From an uncultured Collinsella sp. (GTDB lineage Bacteria > Actinomycetota > Coriobacteriia > Coriobacteriales > Coriobacteriaceae), in the NCBI GenBank assembly GCA_937923795.1, contig CALDWI010000003.1, forward strand, positions 1 through 39,294: a stretch of DNA of 39,294 nt, written 5' to 3'. Below the pieces are notes generated by a model. It did no database searches. It was given only the letters and a program-made list of their open reading frames with translations, and was not told the origin of the DNA. This document shows, in pieces, positions 24,081-32,454 of the stretch. Every line of letters starts with the position of its first letter. Within the stretch, counting starts at the first letter, position 1. A program made the translations under genes and the position numbers.

Positions 24081-25415
24081 CTAGTCCTCCATGCCGAGGT
24101 CGATCGTCGTGCCCTCAAACACTTTGTTGACGGTGCGGACGGCGCACATCTTGCCACACATGGTGCAAGTGCCCTCGGTGGCGGCGGGGGACTCCTCGTA
24201 GCGCTTCTTGCCCGTAACCGGGTCGAGCGCGCACTCCCACATGGCGTCCCAGTCGAGCTTGCGGCGTGCCTGGCCCATCTTGTCGTCCATGTCGCGGGCG
24301 TGGGGCACCTTTTTGGCGATGTCGGCGGCGTGTGCGGCGATCTTGGTGGCCATGAGGCCGTCGAGCACATCCTGGGCGTTGGGCAGGCATAGGTGCTCTG
24401 CCGGTGTCACGTAGCACAGGAAATCGGCACCGGAGCTTGCGGAGATGGCGCCGCCGATGGCGGCGGTAATGTGGTCGTAGCCCACGCCGATATCGGTCAC
24501 CAGCGGCCCCAGCACATAGAACGGGGCGTTGTGGCACAGACGCTTCTGCAGCTTCATATTGGCGGCGATCTCGTCGAGCGCCATGTGACCCGGGCCCTCG
24601 ACCATGACCTGGACGCCGGCGGCCCAAGCACGCTTGCACAGCTTGCCCAGTTCGATCATCTCGGCAGTCTCGGTGGCGTCGTTGGAGTCGTAGAGACAGC
24701 CCGGGCGGCAGGAGTCGCCGAGTGAGATCGTTACGTCGTACTCGTGGCAGATTTCGAGCACCTCGTCGTAGAACTCGTAGAAGGGGTTCTCGTTACCGGT
24801 GACTTCCATCCAGCCAAACAGCAGCGAGCCGCCGCGGCTGACGATGTTCATGAGGCGGCCGGTCTCCTTGAAGGTCTTGATGACCGATTTATTGATGCCG
24901 CAGTGGATGGTCATAAAGTCCACGCCGTCTTCGGCGTGTGCACGCACGACCTCGAGCAGATCGTTCTTGGTCAGCTTGACCAGCGGCTTTTCCATGTAGC
25001 CGATGGCGTCGTACATGGGGACGGTGCCCACCATGAGCGGGGTCTCGTCGATGAGCTGCTGGCGGAACTGGCGCGTCTTGCCCGAGTTGGAGAGGTCCAT
25101 GATGGCGTCGGCGCCAAAGTCCTCAGCGATCTTGACCTTCTTCCATTCCTCGGCGGCATCGGCCTTGTCGCCCGAGATGCCCAAGTTCACGTTGACCTTG
25201 GTGGACAGGCCCTCACCGACACCAAAGGCGCGCATGCCCTTTTTGATATGCACGATGTTGGCGGGAATGGCGATGCGGCCGTCTGCTACGCGCTCACGGA
25301 TGTACTCGGGGTCACGATGCTCGCGCTCGGCGACCTCCTTCATCTGCGGTGTGATCTGCCCGGCGCGGGCAAAGTCGATTTGCGTGACGAGCTTGGGCTC
25401 GGTCTGTGTGCTCAT
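24081..25415 (-). CDS. thiC: Phosphomethylpyrimidine synthase ThiC
   Basis: ThiC is the radical-SAM enzyme that rearranges aminoimidazole ribotide to HMP-P. Landmarks include IVHIKKGMRAFGVGEGLSTKVNVNLG, AIMDLSNSGKTR, GVDFMTIHCGINK, GDSCRPGC, MVEGPGHMALDE and CYVTPAEHLCLPN. The C-terminal cluster motif is the compact CTMCGKMC (Cys417, 420, 424; CX2CX3C), unlike the CX2CX4C of long ThiC proteins; I believe this variant is usual for short ThiC. Length is 444 residues. The ATG at 25415 was chosen because it lies eight bases after GAAGGGA, which is also the 3' edge of the TPP riboswitch; an in-frame ATG at 25439 lies inside the riboswitch. Confidence 0.95.
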   Translation of the reverse strand: MSTQTEPKLVTQIDFARAGQITPQMKEVAEREHRDPEYIRERVADGRIAIPANIVHIKKGMRAFGVGEGLSTKVNVNLGISGDKADAAEEWKKVKIAEDFGADAIMDLSNSGKTRQFRQQLIDETPLMVGTVPMYDAIGYMEKPLVKLTKNDLLEVVRAHAEDGVDFMTIHCGINKSVIKTFKETGRLMNIVSRGGSLLFGWMEVTGNENPFYEFYDEVLEICHEYDVTISLGDSCRPGCLYDSNDATETAEMIELGKLCKRAWAAGVQVMVEGPGHMALDEIAANMKLQKRLCHNAPFYVLGPLVTDIGVGYDHITAAIGGAISASSGADFLCYVTPAEHLCLPNAQDVLDGLMATKIAAHAADIAKKVPHARDMDDKMGQARRKLDWDAMWECALDPVTGKKRYEESPAATEGTCTMCGKMCAVRTVNKVFEGTTIDLGMED

Positions 25416-25424
25416 TGGCATGGC

Positions 25425-25513
25425 TCCCTTCGTTGGCATTACCCATATCAGGTTTGCGGGTCAGGGCGGGCGCGCCCAATCTCAGCCTGCCGTCTTGTCC
25501 TGCAAGCCCCCCG
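25425..25513 (-). promoter_or_regulatory. TPP riboswitch (THI element) controlling thiC
   Basis: On the minus strand the conserved THI core is clear: GGGGGGCTTGC, then GGCTGAGATTGGG, then ACCTGATATGGGTAATGCCA, and the closing CGAAGGGA. The last segment doubles as the Shine-Dalgarno of thiC, so binding of thiamine pyrophosphate would be expected to block translation. A TATACT lies just upstream (25536-25531), a plausible -10 for the thiC transcript. Confidence 0.93.
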
Positions 25514-25586
25514 TTTATGTAATGGGCTCAAGTATAGCTCGAATGGGTACGATTGGCCTAACGAGCGTGCCTGTGAGGAGGCGAAC

Positions 25587-26102
25587 ATGGAAGACAAGCA
25601 TCTATATCGAGAGACGCAATGGGATGTATCGGCCGAGGAAAGCCGTGCGCACCATGGCCTTGTCGCGATTGGTTTTGCGGTGCTTGCCGTGTTGGTGATT
25701 GCCTTTTGTATTTGGACGTTCGGCGGTCGTGGCGGCGTCACCTGGGGGTTTGAAGCCGACGATGCCCTGCCGATCATGATAGTGAAGGTTGCGGGCGGCA
25801 ATACCGTTGCCGCGCCGGGCGACTATTGGTATCCGCGCGACGAGTTTGTGCAGCTGCAGTTGAGCGGCGGGTCTATTCCGGGCGAAGAAATCGAACGCGT
25901 GACGTTTGATGAGGCACTCAAAACACTCATGGTGAAGCTCAAAGATCAGGGCGATGTGCCCACGACCATGGATATCGCTCTGACGGAGTGGCGTCTGGAA
26001 CCTCCGTCGGGCGTTACGGTATCCGACGTAGAGCACGTTAAGATTACCTACCAAAATGGCTCGACGAGCGAGATTGCAAAGGCCGATGGCTTGGCGGAGT
26101 AA
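25587..26102 (+). CDS. Membrane-anchored protein of unknown function
   Basis: A 171-residue protein with a short polar head, one membrane helix (about residues 24-45, GLVAIGFAVLAVLVIAFCIW) and an extracytoplasmic domain of about 125 residues rich in beta-type sequence (DDALPIMIVKVAGGNT, EFVQLQLSGGS, DIALTEWRLEPPSG, VKITYQNGST). GAGGAGG lies five bases before the ATG, so translation is well supported. It is divergent from thiC and I recognise no family. The gene is monocistronic and convergent with yaaA. Confidence 0.8.
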   Translation: MEDKHLYRETQWDVSAEESRAHHGLVAIGFAVLAVLVIAFCIWTFGGRGGVTWGFEADDALPIMIVKVAGGNTVAAPGDYWYPRDEFVQLQLSGGSIPGEEIERVTFDEALKTLMVKLKDQGDVPTTMDIALTEWRLEPPSGVTVSDVEHVKITYQNGSTSEIAKADGLAE

Positions 26103-26125
26103 CGGGGTGTTTGGAAACGGCGGGC

Positions 26126-26935
26126 CTATAGTGCCTGCGCGTTCATGAAAACCAGGGTGTTTTTGTCTGAAAGCTCGGGGACGTGGCGATAGCCGATGTT
26201 GAATGCGGTAAGTTCGCTTGCATCCTCGAGCTTGTTTTCTGCCATCCACCGCACCATGGAGCCGCGCGCCTTTTTGCTGGCGGTCGACCGTTGGATGGGC
26301 TTCCCGTTGCGGATACCCTCGCCAAAGAGGCACGTGACGGCTGTGGCGTCGCCCGCGAGGTGGGGCAGAACGGCTTTGGCATACTCTACGCTGGCGAGGT
26401 TGACGATCGTGGTGTTTGAACCTGCCGGGGCGATAGCCCGCGCGAGCTTATCGCTCCAAAATGCGTAGAGGTCTCGGGCACCGTCGACGACAAGCTTCGC
26501 GCCCATCTCCAGCCGATACGGTTCGACGGCATGAAAGGGACGAACGCACCCGTAGAGGCCGGAGAGGATCCACAGATGGTCTTGCAGCCATGCGAGCTGC
26601 GCTGAATCCATCACCTCGGATGCCATGCTCTGGTATTGAATGCCGCGATAGGACATGACGGCAGGGGAGAGGTGGCGAGCGAGTGCGGGATTGTCGAGAT
26701 CGCCGCTTTTCAGGATGGGCCCGAACTCATGCAGGGTGTTGAGGCAAGGCCCCAGCAGTTTGTCACTCACGTTCCACAGCGCCTGCAGGCCGCCGCTGCC
26801 TTCATTCCGCTCGATATCTAGCAGTGCGCGGTGGAGGCGAGCCGTCTCGCGCACAAAGGGTGGGATGCCCAGGACTTCAAAAGCATCTTGGGCCGCGCGC
26901 ATCTGCTTGGCGGGCGAAATGATGACCTGCAGCAT
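26126..26935 (-). CDS. yaaA: Peroxide stress protein YaaA (DUF328/UPF0246)
   Basis: YaaA proteins lower the damage done by hydrogen peroxide, in E. coli by limiting free iron. Family motifs are present: MLQVIISPAKQM at the start, SYRGIQYQSM, DHLWILSGLYGCVRPFHAVEPYRLEMGAKL, LYAFWSDKL and VTCLFGEGIRNGKPIQRSTASKKARGSMVRWM. Length is 269 residues, normal for the family. It reads away from the M18 peptidase on the same strand, from which it is separated by a strong terminator; it probably has its own promoter close to the start. Confidence 0.9.
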   Translation of the reverse strand: MLQVIISPAKQMRAAQDAFEVLGIPPFVRETARLHRALLDIERNEGSGGLQALWNVSDKLLGPCLNTLHEFGPILKSGDLDNPALARHLSPAVMSYRGIQYQSMASEVMDSAQLAWLQDHLWILSGLYGCVRPFHAVEPYRLEMGAKLVVDGARDLYAFWSDKLARAIAPAGSNTTIVNLASVEYAKAVLPHLAGDATAVTCLFGEGIRNGKPIQRSTASKKARGSMVRWMAENKLEDASELTAFNIGYRHVPELSDKNTLVFMNAQAL

Positions 26936-26950
26936 GAACTCTCCTCTGCC

Positions 26951-27023
26951 AAAAAAGAAATTGCGGTGGAATACGGTCTGTTTGGTCTATTGAAAGACCA
27001 AATCAATCCGTATTCCACCGCAA
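26951..27023 (-). terminator. Two-tier inverted-repeat terminator after the M18 peptidase
   Basis: A perfect 16-base inverted repeat (26961-26976 with 27008-27023) encloses a second eight-base one, TTTGGTCT / AGACCAAA (26981-26988, 26995-27002). On the minus strand the outer stem is followed by TTTCTTTTTT, so it should terminate the peptidase message, whose stop is 17 bases upstream. It also separates that gene from yaaA. Confidence 0.85.
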
Positions 27024-27040
27024 GTTATGGGTGGGGTGGA

Positions 27041-28438
27041 TTAGGCGCGCTCGAGGAAGGCTTTGTAGCCGCGGTAGGCCTCGTAGATATCGGCCTTGTT
27101 GGCGACCTCCCACAGGGCGTGCATGGACAGGACGGCAACGCCGGAGTCGATGACGTTCATGCCGTACTTGGCCATGATGTAGGCGATGGTGCCGCCGCCA
27201 CCAGCGTTGACGCGGCCGAGCTCGCAGGTCTGGAAGTCCACGCCGGCCTCGTCCATGATGTCGCGGACGAGGGCCACATACTCGGCGTCGGCGTCGTTAG
27301 AGCCGCCCTTGCCGCGGCTGCCCGTGTACTTGTTAAAGCACAGGCCGCGACCCATGAAGGCGGCGTTCTTGGTCTCGAACTTGCCGGCATAGCCCGGGTC
27401 GAAGCCGGCGGACACGTCGGAGGAGAGCATACGGCTGCGGGCGAGCGCGCGGCGCAGAGCCAGCGGGCTGTCCTCGCCGGCGAGCATCATGATCTCGGCG
27501 ACGGTGTTCTCGAAGAAGCGACTCGTCATGCCGGTGGCACCCACGGAACCGATCTCCTCCTTGTCGACGATGAGCGTGATGCTCGTGCGCTCCACGTTGG
27601 TGACGTTGATCTGGGCGAGCATGGAGGGGTAGGCACAGACGCGGTCGTCATGGCCATAGCCCAAAATCATGGAGCGGTCGAGGCCCATGTCGCGGGCGGG
27701 GCCGGCGGGCACGACCTCGATCTCGGCGGAGAGGAAGTCCTCCTCCTCGACGTCGTACTGCTCCTTGAGGATATCCAGGAACATCTGCTTGACGGGCTCC
27801 TTGGGGGCGTCCTTGTCGTCCTCATCGAACTTGACGGGACGGCCGCCCACGATCACGTCGAGGATCTCGGCGTCGACGGCGTCTTTGGCAGGCTTAGACA
27901 TCTGCTCGCTCGAGAGATGGATCAGCAGGTCGGAGATGGTAAAGACCGGATCGTCCGCCTTGTCGCCGATATTGATGTCGACGGTGGTACCGTCTTTTTT
28001 GCAGATGACGCCCACGAGTGCGAGCGGGGAGGCTACCCAGTGGTAGCTCTTGACGCCGCCGTAGTAGTGCGTGTCGAGATAAGCCATGTCGCCGGCCTCG
28101 AAGGCGGGGTTCTGCTTAAGGTCCAGGCGCGGCGAGTCCACGTGCGCGCCCAGGATGTTAAAGCCCTGCTCGAGCGGGGCGGTGCCCAGATTGACGAGCA
28201 TAAGGTCCTTGCCGTGGTTAGCGGCATACACCTTGTCGCCTGCCTTAAGCTCGCGGCCTGCGGCGATTACGGTCTCCAGGTCGACGTATCCCGCCTCCTC
28301 GGCCATCTTGATGCCGGCCTTGACGCACAGGCGCTCGGTCTTGTTCTCACTCAAAAACTGCTTATAGCCGCGGCAAAGCCCCTCGAGCTCCTCGATTTGC
28401 TGTGGCGTGTACTTTTTCCATGCGCAGGGACGCTCCAT
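27041..28438 (-). CDS. M18-family aminopeptidase
   Basis: A cytoplasmic, two-zinc exopeptidase of family M18 that removes N-terminal residues from peptides; 465 residues. Metal and catalytic motifs are all visible: GAHVDSPRLDL (His99 and Asp101), VDKEEIGSVGATG with the paired glutamates, LSSDVSAGFDP, NAGGGGTIAYI and VLSMHALWEV (His440). The ATG at 28438 has AAGGAG nine bases upstream. The same frame stays open 196 codons further upstream, but that part is antisense to polA and not homologous to the family, so it was excluded. It is divergent from polA. Confidence 0.93.
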   Translation of the reverse strand: MERPCAWKKYTPQQIEELEGLCRGYKQFLSENKTERLCVKAGIKMAEEAGYVDLETVIAAGRELKAGDKVYAANHGKDLMLVNLGTAPLEQGFNILGAHVDSPRLDLKQNPAFEAGDMAYLDTHYYGGVKSYHWVASPLALVGVICKKDGTTVDINIGDKADDPVFTISDLLIHLSSEQMSKPAKDAVDAEILDVIVGGRPVKFDEDDKDAPKEPVKQMFLDILKEQYDVEEEDFLSAEIEVVPAGPARDMGLDRSMILGYGHDDRVCAYPSMLAQINVTNVERTSITLIVDKEEIGSVGATGMTSRFFENTVAEIMMLAGEDSPLALRRALARSRMLSSDVSAGFDPGYAGKFETKNAAFMGRGLCFNKYTGSRGKGGSNDADAEYVALVRDIMDEAGVDFQTCELGRVNAGGGGTIAYIMAKYGMNVIDSGVAVLSMHALWEVANKADIYEAYRGYKAFLERA

Positions 28439-28478
28439 GACGCAGGCTCCTTTCGGATCGATCGTGCTGGTTGATGTA

Positions 28479-28511
28479 CCGTGAGCCATCGTATCACGCG
28501 CGGGCTCACGG
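28479..28511. other. Perfect hairpin in the polA/aminopeptidase divergent promoter region
   Basis: CCGTGAGCC pairs with GGCTCACGG round a 15-base loop in the 166-base gap between divergent genes. It could be an operator for either gene or part of the peptidase leader. TGTAAACT at 28555-28562 is a possible extended -10 for polA; similar text precedes argH (34668). Confidence 0.4.
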
Positions 28512-28604
28512 TGGCGGGGGAGCTTGATGTGAGGTGGCCGCGGGGCGGGGAGCGTGTAAACTGGAGTGAGCAAACCGTGCCCAGCCCAAAGCGAGGTATT
28601 CAAT

Positions 28605-31352
28605 ATGTCTGACAAGCGCCGCACCTTTGCCGTTATCGACGGCAACTCGCTCATGCATCGCGCCTTCCACGCCGTGCCGCCGACCATGAACGCGCCGGAC
28701 GGTCGCCCCACCAACGCGATCTTTGGCTTTCTGAACATGTTTCTCAAGATGATCGATGCCTTTAACCCCGACGGCGTCGTCGTGGCGTTTGACAAGGGTA
28801 AACCGCGCGTGCGCATGGAGATGCTGCCGCAGTATAAGGCGCAACGCCCGCCCATGGACCCCGATCTGCATGCGCAGTTCCCTATGATTAAGGAGCTGCT
28901 CGCCGCGCTCAACGTGCCGATTCTGCAGTCCGAGGGCTGGGAAGGCGATGACATCCTGGGAACCATGGCGCGCCTGGGTGAAGAGGCCGGCTGCGACATG
29001 CTACTGGTGACCGGCGACCGCGACATGTATCAACTCGTGACCGAGCACGTCAACGTGGTCTCGACCCGCAAGGGCCTGTCCGACGTGGCGATTATGACGC
29101 CCGAGAGCGTGGACGACCTGTATCACGGCATTACGCCGGCGCTCGTGCCCGATTTTTACGGTCTAAAGGGCGATACGTCCGACAACATCCCCGGTGTACC
29201 GGGCATCGGTCCCAAAAAGGCGAGTGCGCTCATTGCGAAGTACGGTAGCCTGGACGAAGTCATCGCGCATGCCGATGAGGTCAAGGGCAAGATGGGCGAG
29301 AACCTGCGTGCACACATCGATGACGCACTACTGAGCCGCAAGGTTGCGACAATTCGCACCGATGCGCCCGTCGAGCTCGACTTTGAGGCGACGTCCTTCC
29401 CGGCGTTTTCTGCCGATGAGGTTTCCGCGGCGCTGGGTACGCTTGGTATCACCGCCATACAGAACCGTTTCTTGGCGCTGATCGGCGGCGAGGGCGGGGC
29501 TGCTGCCTCCAGTGTGTTTGAGATACCTGCTATGGTTCGCGCAGCCGCCGGCGATGCCGACGCGCTTGGTGCCGTTGCGGCTGAGGTCTCCCGCGCGATT
29601 GATGCCGGCGAGTGGGTCGCCGCCGTGGTGGACGACGACAAGGAAGAGGGCGCGCTCTTTGGGCTGACGCGCACGCTGTGGTTGGCGACGTCCAAGGGCC
29701 TGTTCGCGCTCGAGGAGGGCGACAGCTGTGCGGCGGCTGAGGTTGAGGGCTTCAACTTCGCTCACGGTGTGATCGCCGGCGTGCTTGCGCGCCTGTTTAT
29801 GGAGGGCCGCGTGGCGAGCCCGGATACGAAAGCGCTGCTGCACGAGCTTTCGCCCATCGATTCTTCTGAGCCCGAGCTCATGGATCCGCTCGCTGCCGAT
29901 TCCACGCGTATCTTCGATACCGTGGTCGCTGCCTATCTGCTGGATTCCGATCGCTCCGAGTTCGATGAGGCATATCTGGCCGATACCTATCTGCAGATGG
30001 CGTTGCCTGCGGCGCGCGGTGCAGAGGGTGCTGGTGAGGACGCTCCGGCGCCTGCCGCCCGTACTGCGGCTCTGACGCTGGCGCTCGTGGCGCCGTTGCG
30101 CGAGTGCATGGCCCGTGAGAACGCCGCCAACGTGTTCGATGGCATCGAGATGCCGCTCGTTCCGGTACTTGCCAAGATGGAGCGCGCGGGCATGCTCGTG
30201 GACCCCGACCGCCTGCACAGTCTGTCCGAGGGTCTGGCGACCCAGATCACCGAGGTCGAACGAAGCATTCGCGACCTTGCCGGTGACGAGACCTTTAACA
30301 TCGGCAGCCCCATGCAGCTGTCGCACGTGCTCTTTGATGTGATGGGGCTTCCGACCAAGGGCCTCAAGAAGACTAAGCGCGGCTACTATTCGACCAACGC
30401 CAAGGTGTTGAGCGACCTTGCCCGCGACCACGAAATCGTGCGTCTGATCTTGGATTGGCGTGAGAAGTCCAAGATCAAGTCAACCTATCTGGACACGTTG
30501 GGCCCGCTGCGCCGCGGTGACGGTCGTGTGCACACCACGTACAACCAGACCATCACCGCGACGGGGCGTCTGTCTTCGAGCGACCCTAATCTGCAAAACA
30601 TTCCGACGCGCTCGGAGCTGGGGCGTACCGTCAAGACGGCGTTTTCGGCAGGCGAGGGAAGCGTCTTTTTGGCGGTGGACTACTCGCAGATCGAGCTGCG
30701 TCTGCTGGCACATCTCTCGGGTGACGAGCACTTGGTGCGCGCCTTTAACGAGGGCGAGGACTTCCATGCCGAGACGGCGGCGCGCGTGTTTGGTGTGCCG
30801 GTGTCCGAGGTAACGCCCGACCTGCGCAGTCGCGCCAAGGCCGTGAACTTTGGCATCGTGTATGGCCAGCAGGCCTACGGCCTGTCGCAGTCGCTGCATA
30901 TCTCGATGGCCGAGGCGCGCGACATGATCGACCGCTACTACGAGGCCTACCCGGGCGTGCGTACGTTCCTCGACAACGTGGTGGCGCGCGCCAAGCAGAC
31001 GGGCTACGCCGAGACCATGTATGGCCGCAGACGCCATATTCCCGAGCTCAAGGCCAAAAACCCGCAACTCCGCGGCTTTGGCGAGCGCACGGCCATGAAC
31101 CATCCCATGCAGGGCACCGCAGCAGACATCATCAAGATCGCCATGGCCCGCGTAAGTCGTCGCCTGGAAGAAGAAGGCTTTGCCGCCCACATGATCCTGC
31201 AAGTGCACGACGAACTGGACTTTGAGTGCCCCATCGACGAAGTCGAGCGCCTAACCACCATGGTCCGCGACGTCATGGAGCACGTAGTGGACCTCCGCGT
31301 TCCCCTAATCGCCGAAGCCAGCACCGGCATAACCTGGGCCGATGCCAAGTAA
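28605..31352 (+). CDS. polA: DNA polymerase I
   Basis: A 915-residue Pol I, used in Okazaki fragment maturation and repair. Residues 1-300 are the 5'-3' flap nuclease (FAVIDGNSLMHRAF, SEGWEGDDILGTMA, TGDRDMYQLV, GLKGDTSDNIPGVPGIGPKKA). Residues 320-530 occupy the 3'-5' proofreading position but lack the DxE and other acidic motifs, so proofreading is probably absent, as in Taq. The polymerase domain follows with SSDPNLQNIPTRSELGR, motif A DYSQIELR (from Asp692), motif B RSRAKAVNFGIVYG and motif C VHDEL (Asp869). ATG 28605 follows GCGAGG. The last 70 or so codons use GAA, CAA, CTA and GTA far more than the rest of the gene. Confidence 0.95.
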   Translation: MSDKRRTFAVIDGNSLMHRAFHAVPPTMNAPDGRPTNAIFGFLNMFLKMIDAFNPDGVVVAFDKGKPRVRMEMLPQYKAQRPPMDPDLHAQFPMIKELLAALNVPILQSEGWEGDDILGTMARLGEEAGCDMLLVTGDRDMYQLVTEHVNVVSTRKGLSDVAIMTPESVDDLYHGITPALVPDFYGLKGDTSDNIPGVPGIGPKKASALIAKYGSLDEVIAHADEVKGKMGENLRAHIDDALLSRKVATIRTDAPVELDFEATSFPAFSADEVSAALGTLGITAIQNRFLALIGGEGGAAASSVFEIPAMVRAAAGDADALGAVAAEVSRAIDAGEWVAAVVDDDKEEGALFGLTRTLWLATSKGLFALEEGDSCAAAEVEGFNFAHGVIAGVLARLFMEGRVASPDTKALLHELSPIDSSEPELMDPLAADSTRIFDTVVAAYLLDSDRSEFDEAYLADTYLQMALPAARGAEGAGEDAPAPAARTAALTLALVAPLRECMARENAANVFDGIEMPLVPVLAKMERAGMLVDPDRLHSLSEGLATQITEVERSIRDLAGDETFNIGSPMQLSHVLFDVMGLPTKGLKKTKRGYYSTNAKVLSDLARDHEIVRLILDWREKSKIKSTYLDTLGPLRRGDGRVHTTYNQTITATGRLSSSDPNLQNIPTRSELGRTVKTAFSAGEGSVFLAVDYSQIELRLLAHLSGDEHLVRAFNEGEDFHAETAARVFGVPVSEVTPDLRSRAKAVNFGIVYGQQAYGLSQSLHISMAEARDMIDRYYEAYPGVRTFLDNVVARAKQTGYAETMYGRRRHIPELKAKNPQLRGFGERTAMNHPMQGTAADIIKIAMARVSRRLEEEGFAAHMILQVHDELDFECPIDEVERLTTMVRDVMEHVVDLRVPLIAEASTGITWADAK

Positions 31353-31366
31353 AGACATACCAACAA

Positions 31367-31615
31367 CCCCAAAGTAACCAAAACAGAAGGGGGCTCCTTG
31401 CCAACAAGGAGCCCCCTTCATTCCAAACTATCAGCCAAGTATCCAGACGCCAAGACGCCATCCATGCGGCAAGCAAGTCACCGCAGGACCTGGCCGGGCG
31501 ACGCGGGTAAGTTTTTCGTAGATTCCGCACGAGCCGAAGGCCACTTAATGTGGCCTTCGAGCGAGCCCAGGACCTGACCGAACGAAAAACTTACCCGCGT
31601 CGCCCGGCCAGGTCC
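31367..31615 (+). repeat. Composite non-coding repeat, copy B, with 34-base inverted repeat
   Basis: In order: box 1 CCCCAAAGTAACCAA (31367-31381); a strong hairpin with CCAA loop (31385-31418); box 2 CAAACTATCAGCCAAG (31424-31439); and a perfect 34-base inverted repeat (31486-31519 with 31582-31615). The 62-base loop itself holds a ten-base hairpin, CGAAGGCCAC / GTGGCCTTCG (31535-31559). Box 1 differs from copy A (17396) by one base in 15, and box 2 by one in 14, and box-to-box distance is 57 here and 55 there. The arms again carry an oligo-T/A tract near the loop and a GC-rich foot. The right arm ends 11 bases after the HAD gene stop (minus strand). No T tract follows the long stem. Confidence 0.8.
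31385..31418 (+). terminator. Terminator-like hairpin after polA
   Basis: A perfect 15-base stem (GAAGGGGGCTCCTTG with CAAGGAGCCCCCTTC) round CCAA, 32 bases after the polA stop. Only ATT follows, but stem strength makes termination or 3'-end protection likely. It occupies the hairpin position of the composite repeat. Confidence 0.75.
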
Positions 31616-31626
31616 GACAGGTTGCG

Positions 31627-32454
31627 TTAACGAGCCGCCAAGATGGCGTCGATGAGCGTCAGTACGCCCCCGTCGTTGTTGCTCGGAATGCGCCACTTGG
31701 CATGCGCGTTCATGTGCTCCTCGGCGTTGTCCACGATAAAGCTGTGACCGACGCGCTCGAGCATGGGGATGTCGTTGTAGGTGTCGCCCACGGCGGCGGC
31801 GTCGGCAATATCGATGCCCAGGTGCTCGCACAGGTGAGCGATGCCGGCGCCCTTGTCGACGCCCAGGTTCATAAAGTCGATCCACTCGCGCCCAGCGTTG
31901 GTGACGTAGAGCTTGTCCGAGAACTCGGGGCTATAGGTCTCGCGGAAAGCGGGCTCGGCGTCGTAGCCGGGGAAGAAGACCGAAATCTTGTTGGACTCGA
32001 AATCAATGCCCTCAAAGCTGTCGACGTAGTTGATTGTGTTGTAGTAGACGCTGATCTCGTCGTGGTATTGATGGTCGCGGGCAAGCACGTAGAACTCGTC
32101 GAAGCAGCACAGGACGGGGACAGCGCGAGGATCCTCCGAGGCACGGTTCAAGACCTGCTGATACAGCTCCACGTCAATATTGCTCTTATAGATATAGCCG
32201 CCGCGATAGATCACGCAAGCTCCGTTGTCGGGACAAAAGGCGAGGCGGTTCTTGATGCCCTCGAACATCTCCTCGAGCTTGGGGGCGGGACGTCCGCTGG
32301 CGGGGCAGAATACGATGCCGGCGTCGGCGAGCTTGTCCAGGCGCTCATCAAGACCCTGGGGCAGCACACGCTCGTCGGTCAGCAGCGTCTTGTCCATATC
32401 GACGGCGAGAATCTTAATGTTGCCGATGTTGGCGTCCGATTCGTAAGTTTGCAT
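31627..32454 (-). CDS. HAD-superfamily (Cof-type, class IIB) phosphatase
   Basis: A 275-residue cytoplasmic phosphatase of the Cof/YbjI type, which act on sugar phosphates, FMN or other small phosphates. Motif I is VDMDKTLLTD with Asp19 as nucleophile and Asp21 as acid; the usual DGT is DKT here. Motif II is CPASGRP, and motif IV VGDTYNDIPML. The C2B cap lies between, with FCPDNGACVIY typical. The substrate cannot be inferred. AAAGGCG lies nine bases before the ATG. It is convergent with polA and divergent from the argG leader. Confidence 0.9.
   Translation of the reverse strand: MQTYESDANIGNIKILAVDMDKTLLTDERVLPQGLDERLDKLADAGIVFCPASGRPAPKLEEMFEGIKNRLAFCPDNGACVIYRGGYIYKSNIDVELYQQVLNRASEDPRAVPVLCCFDEFYVLARDHQYHDEISVYYNTINYVDSFEGIDFESNKISVFFPGYDAEPAFRETYSPEFSDKLYVTNAGREWIDFMNLGVDKGAGIAHLCEHLGIDIADAAAVGDTYNDIPMLERVGHSFIVDNAEEHMNAHAKWRIPSNNDGGVLTLIDAILAAR

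Noticed and set aside
24744..25586. Long upstream extension of the membrane-anchored protein gene
   Set aside because: It runs antisense through thiC and the TPP riboswitch; GAGGAGG before ATG 25587 marks the real start.
26831..28474. 547-codon plus-strand ORF opposite the M18 peptidase and yaaA start
   Set aside because: Antisense to motif-complete genes; composition is that of a reading-frame shadow.
28439..29026. 196-codon N-terminal extension of the M18 aminopeptidase
   Set aside because: Antisense to the start of polA, no similarity to the family, and a strong ribosome site supports ATG 28438.
29328..30431. 367-codon minus-strand ORF inside polA
   Set aside because: Antisense shadow of the polymerase coding sequence with no start signals.
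31486..31615. Integron attC site
   Set aside because: The arms are perfectly paired with no extrahelical bases, the arm ends lack the core-site sequence, and no integrase gene is present.
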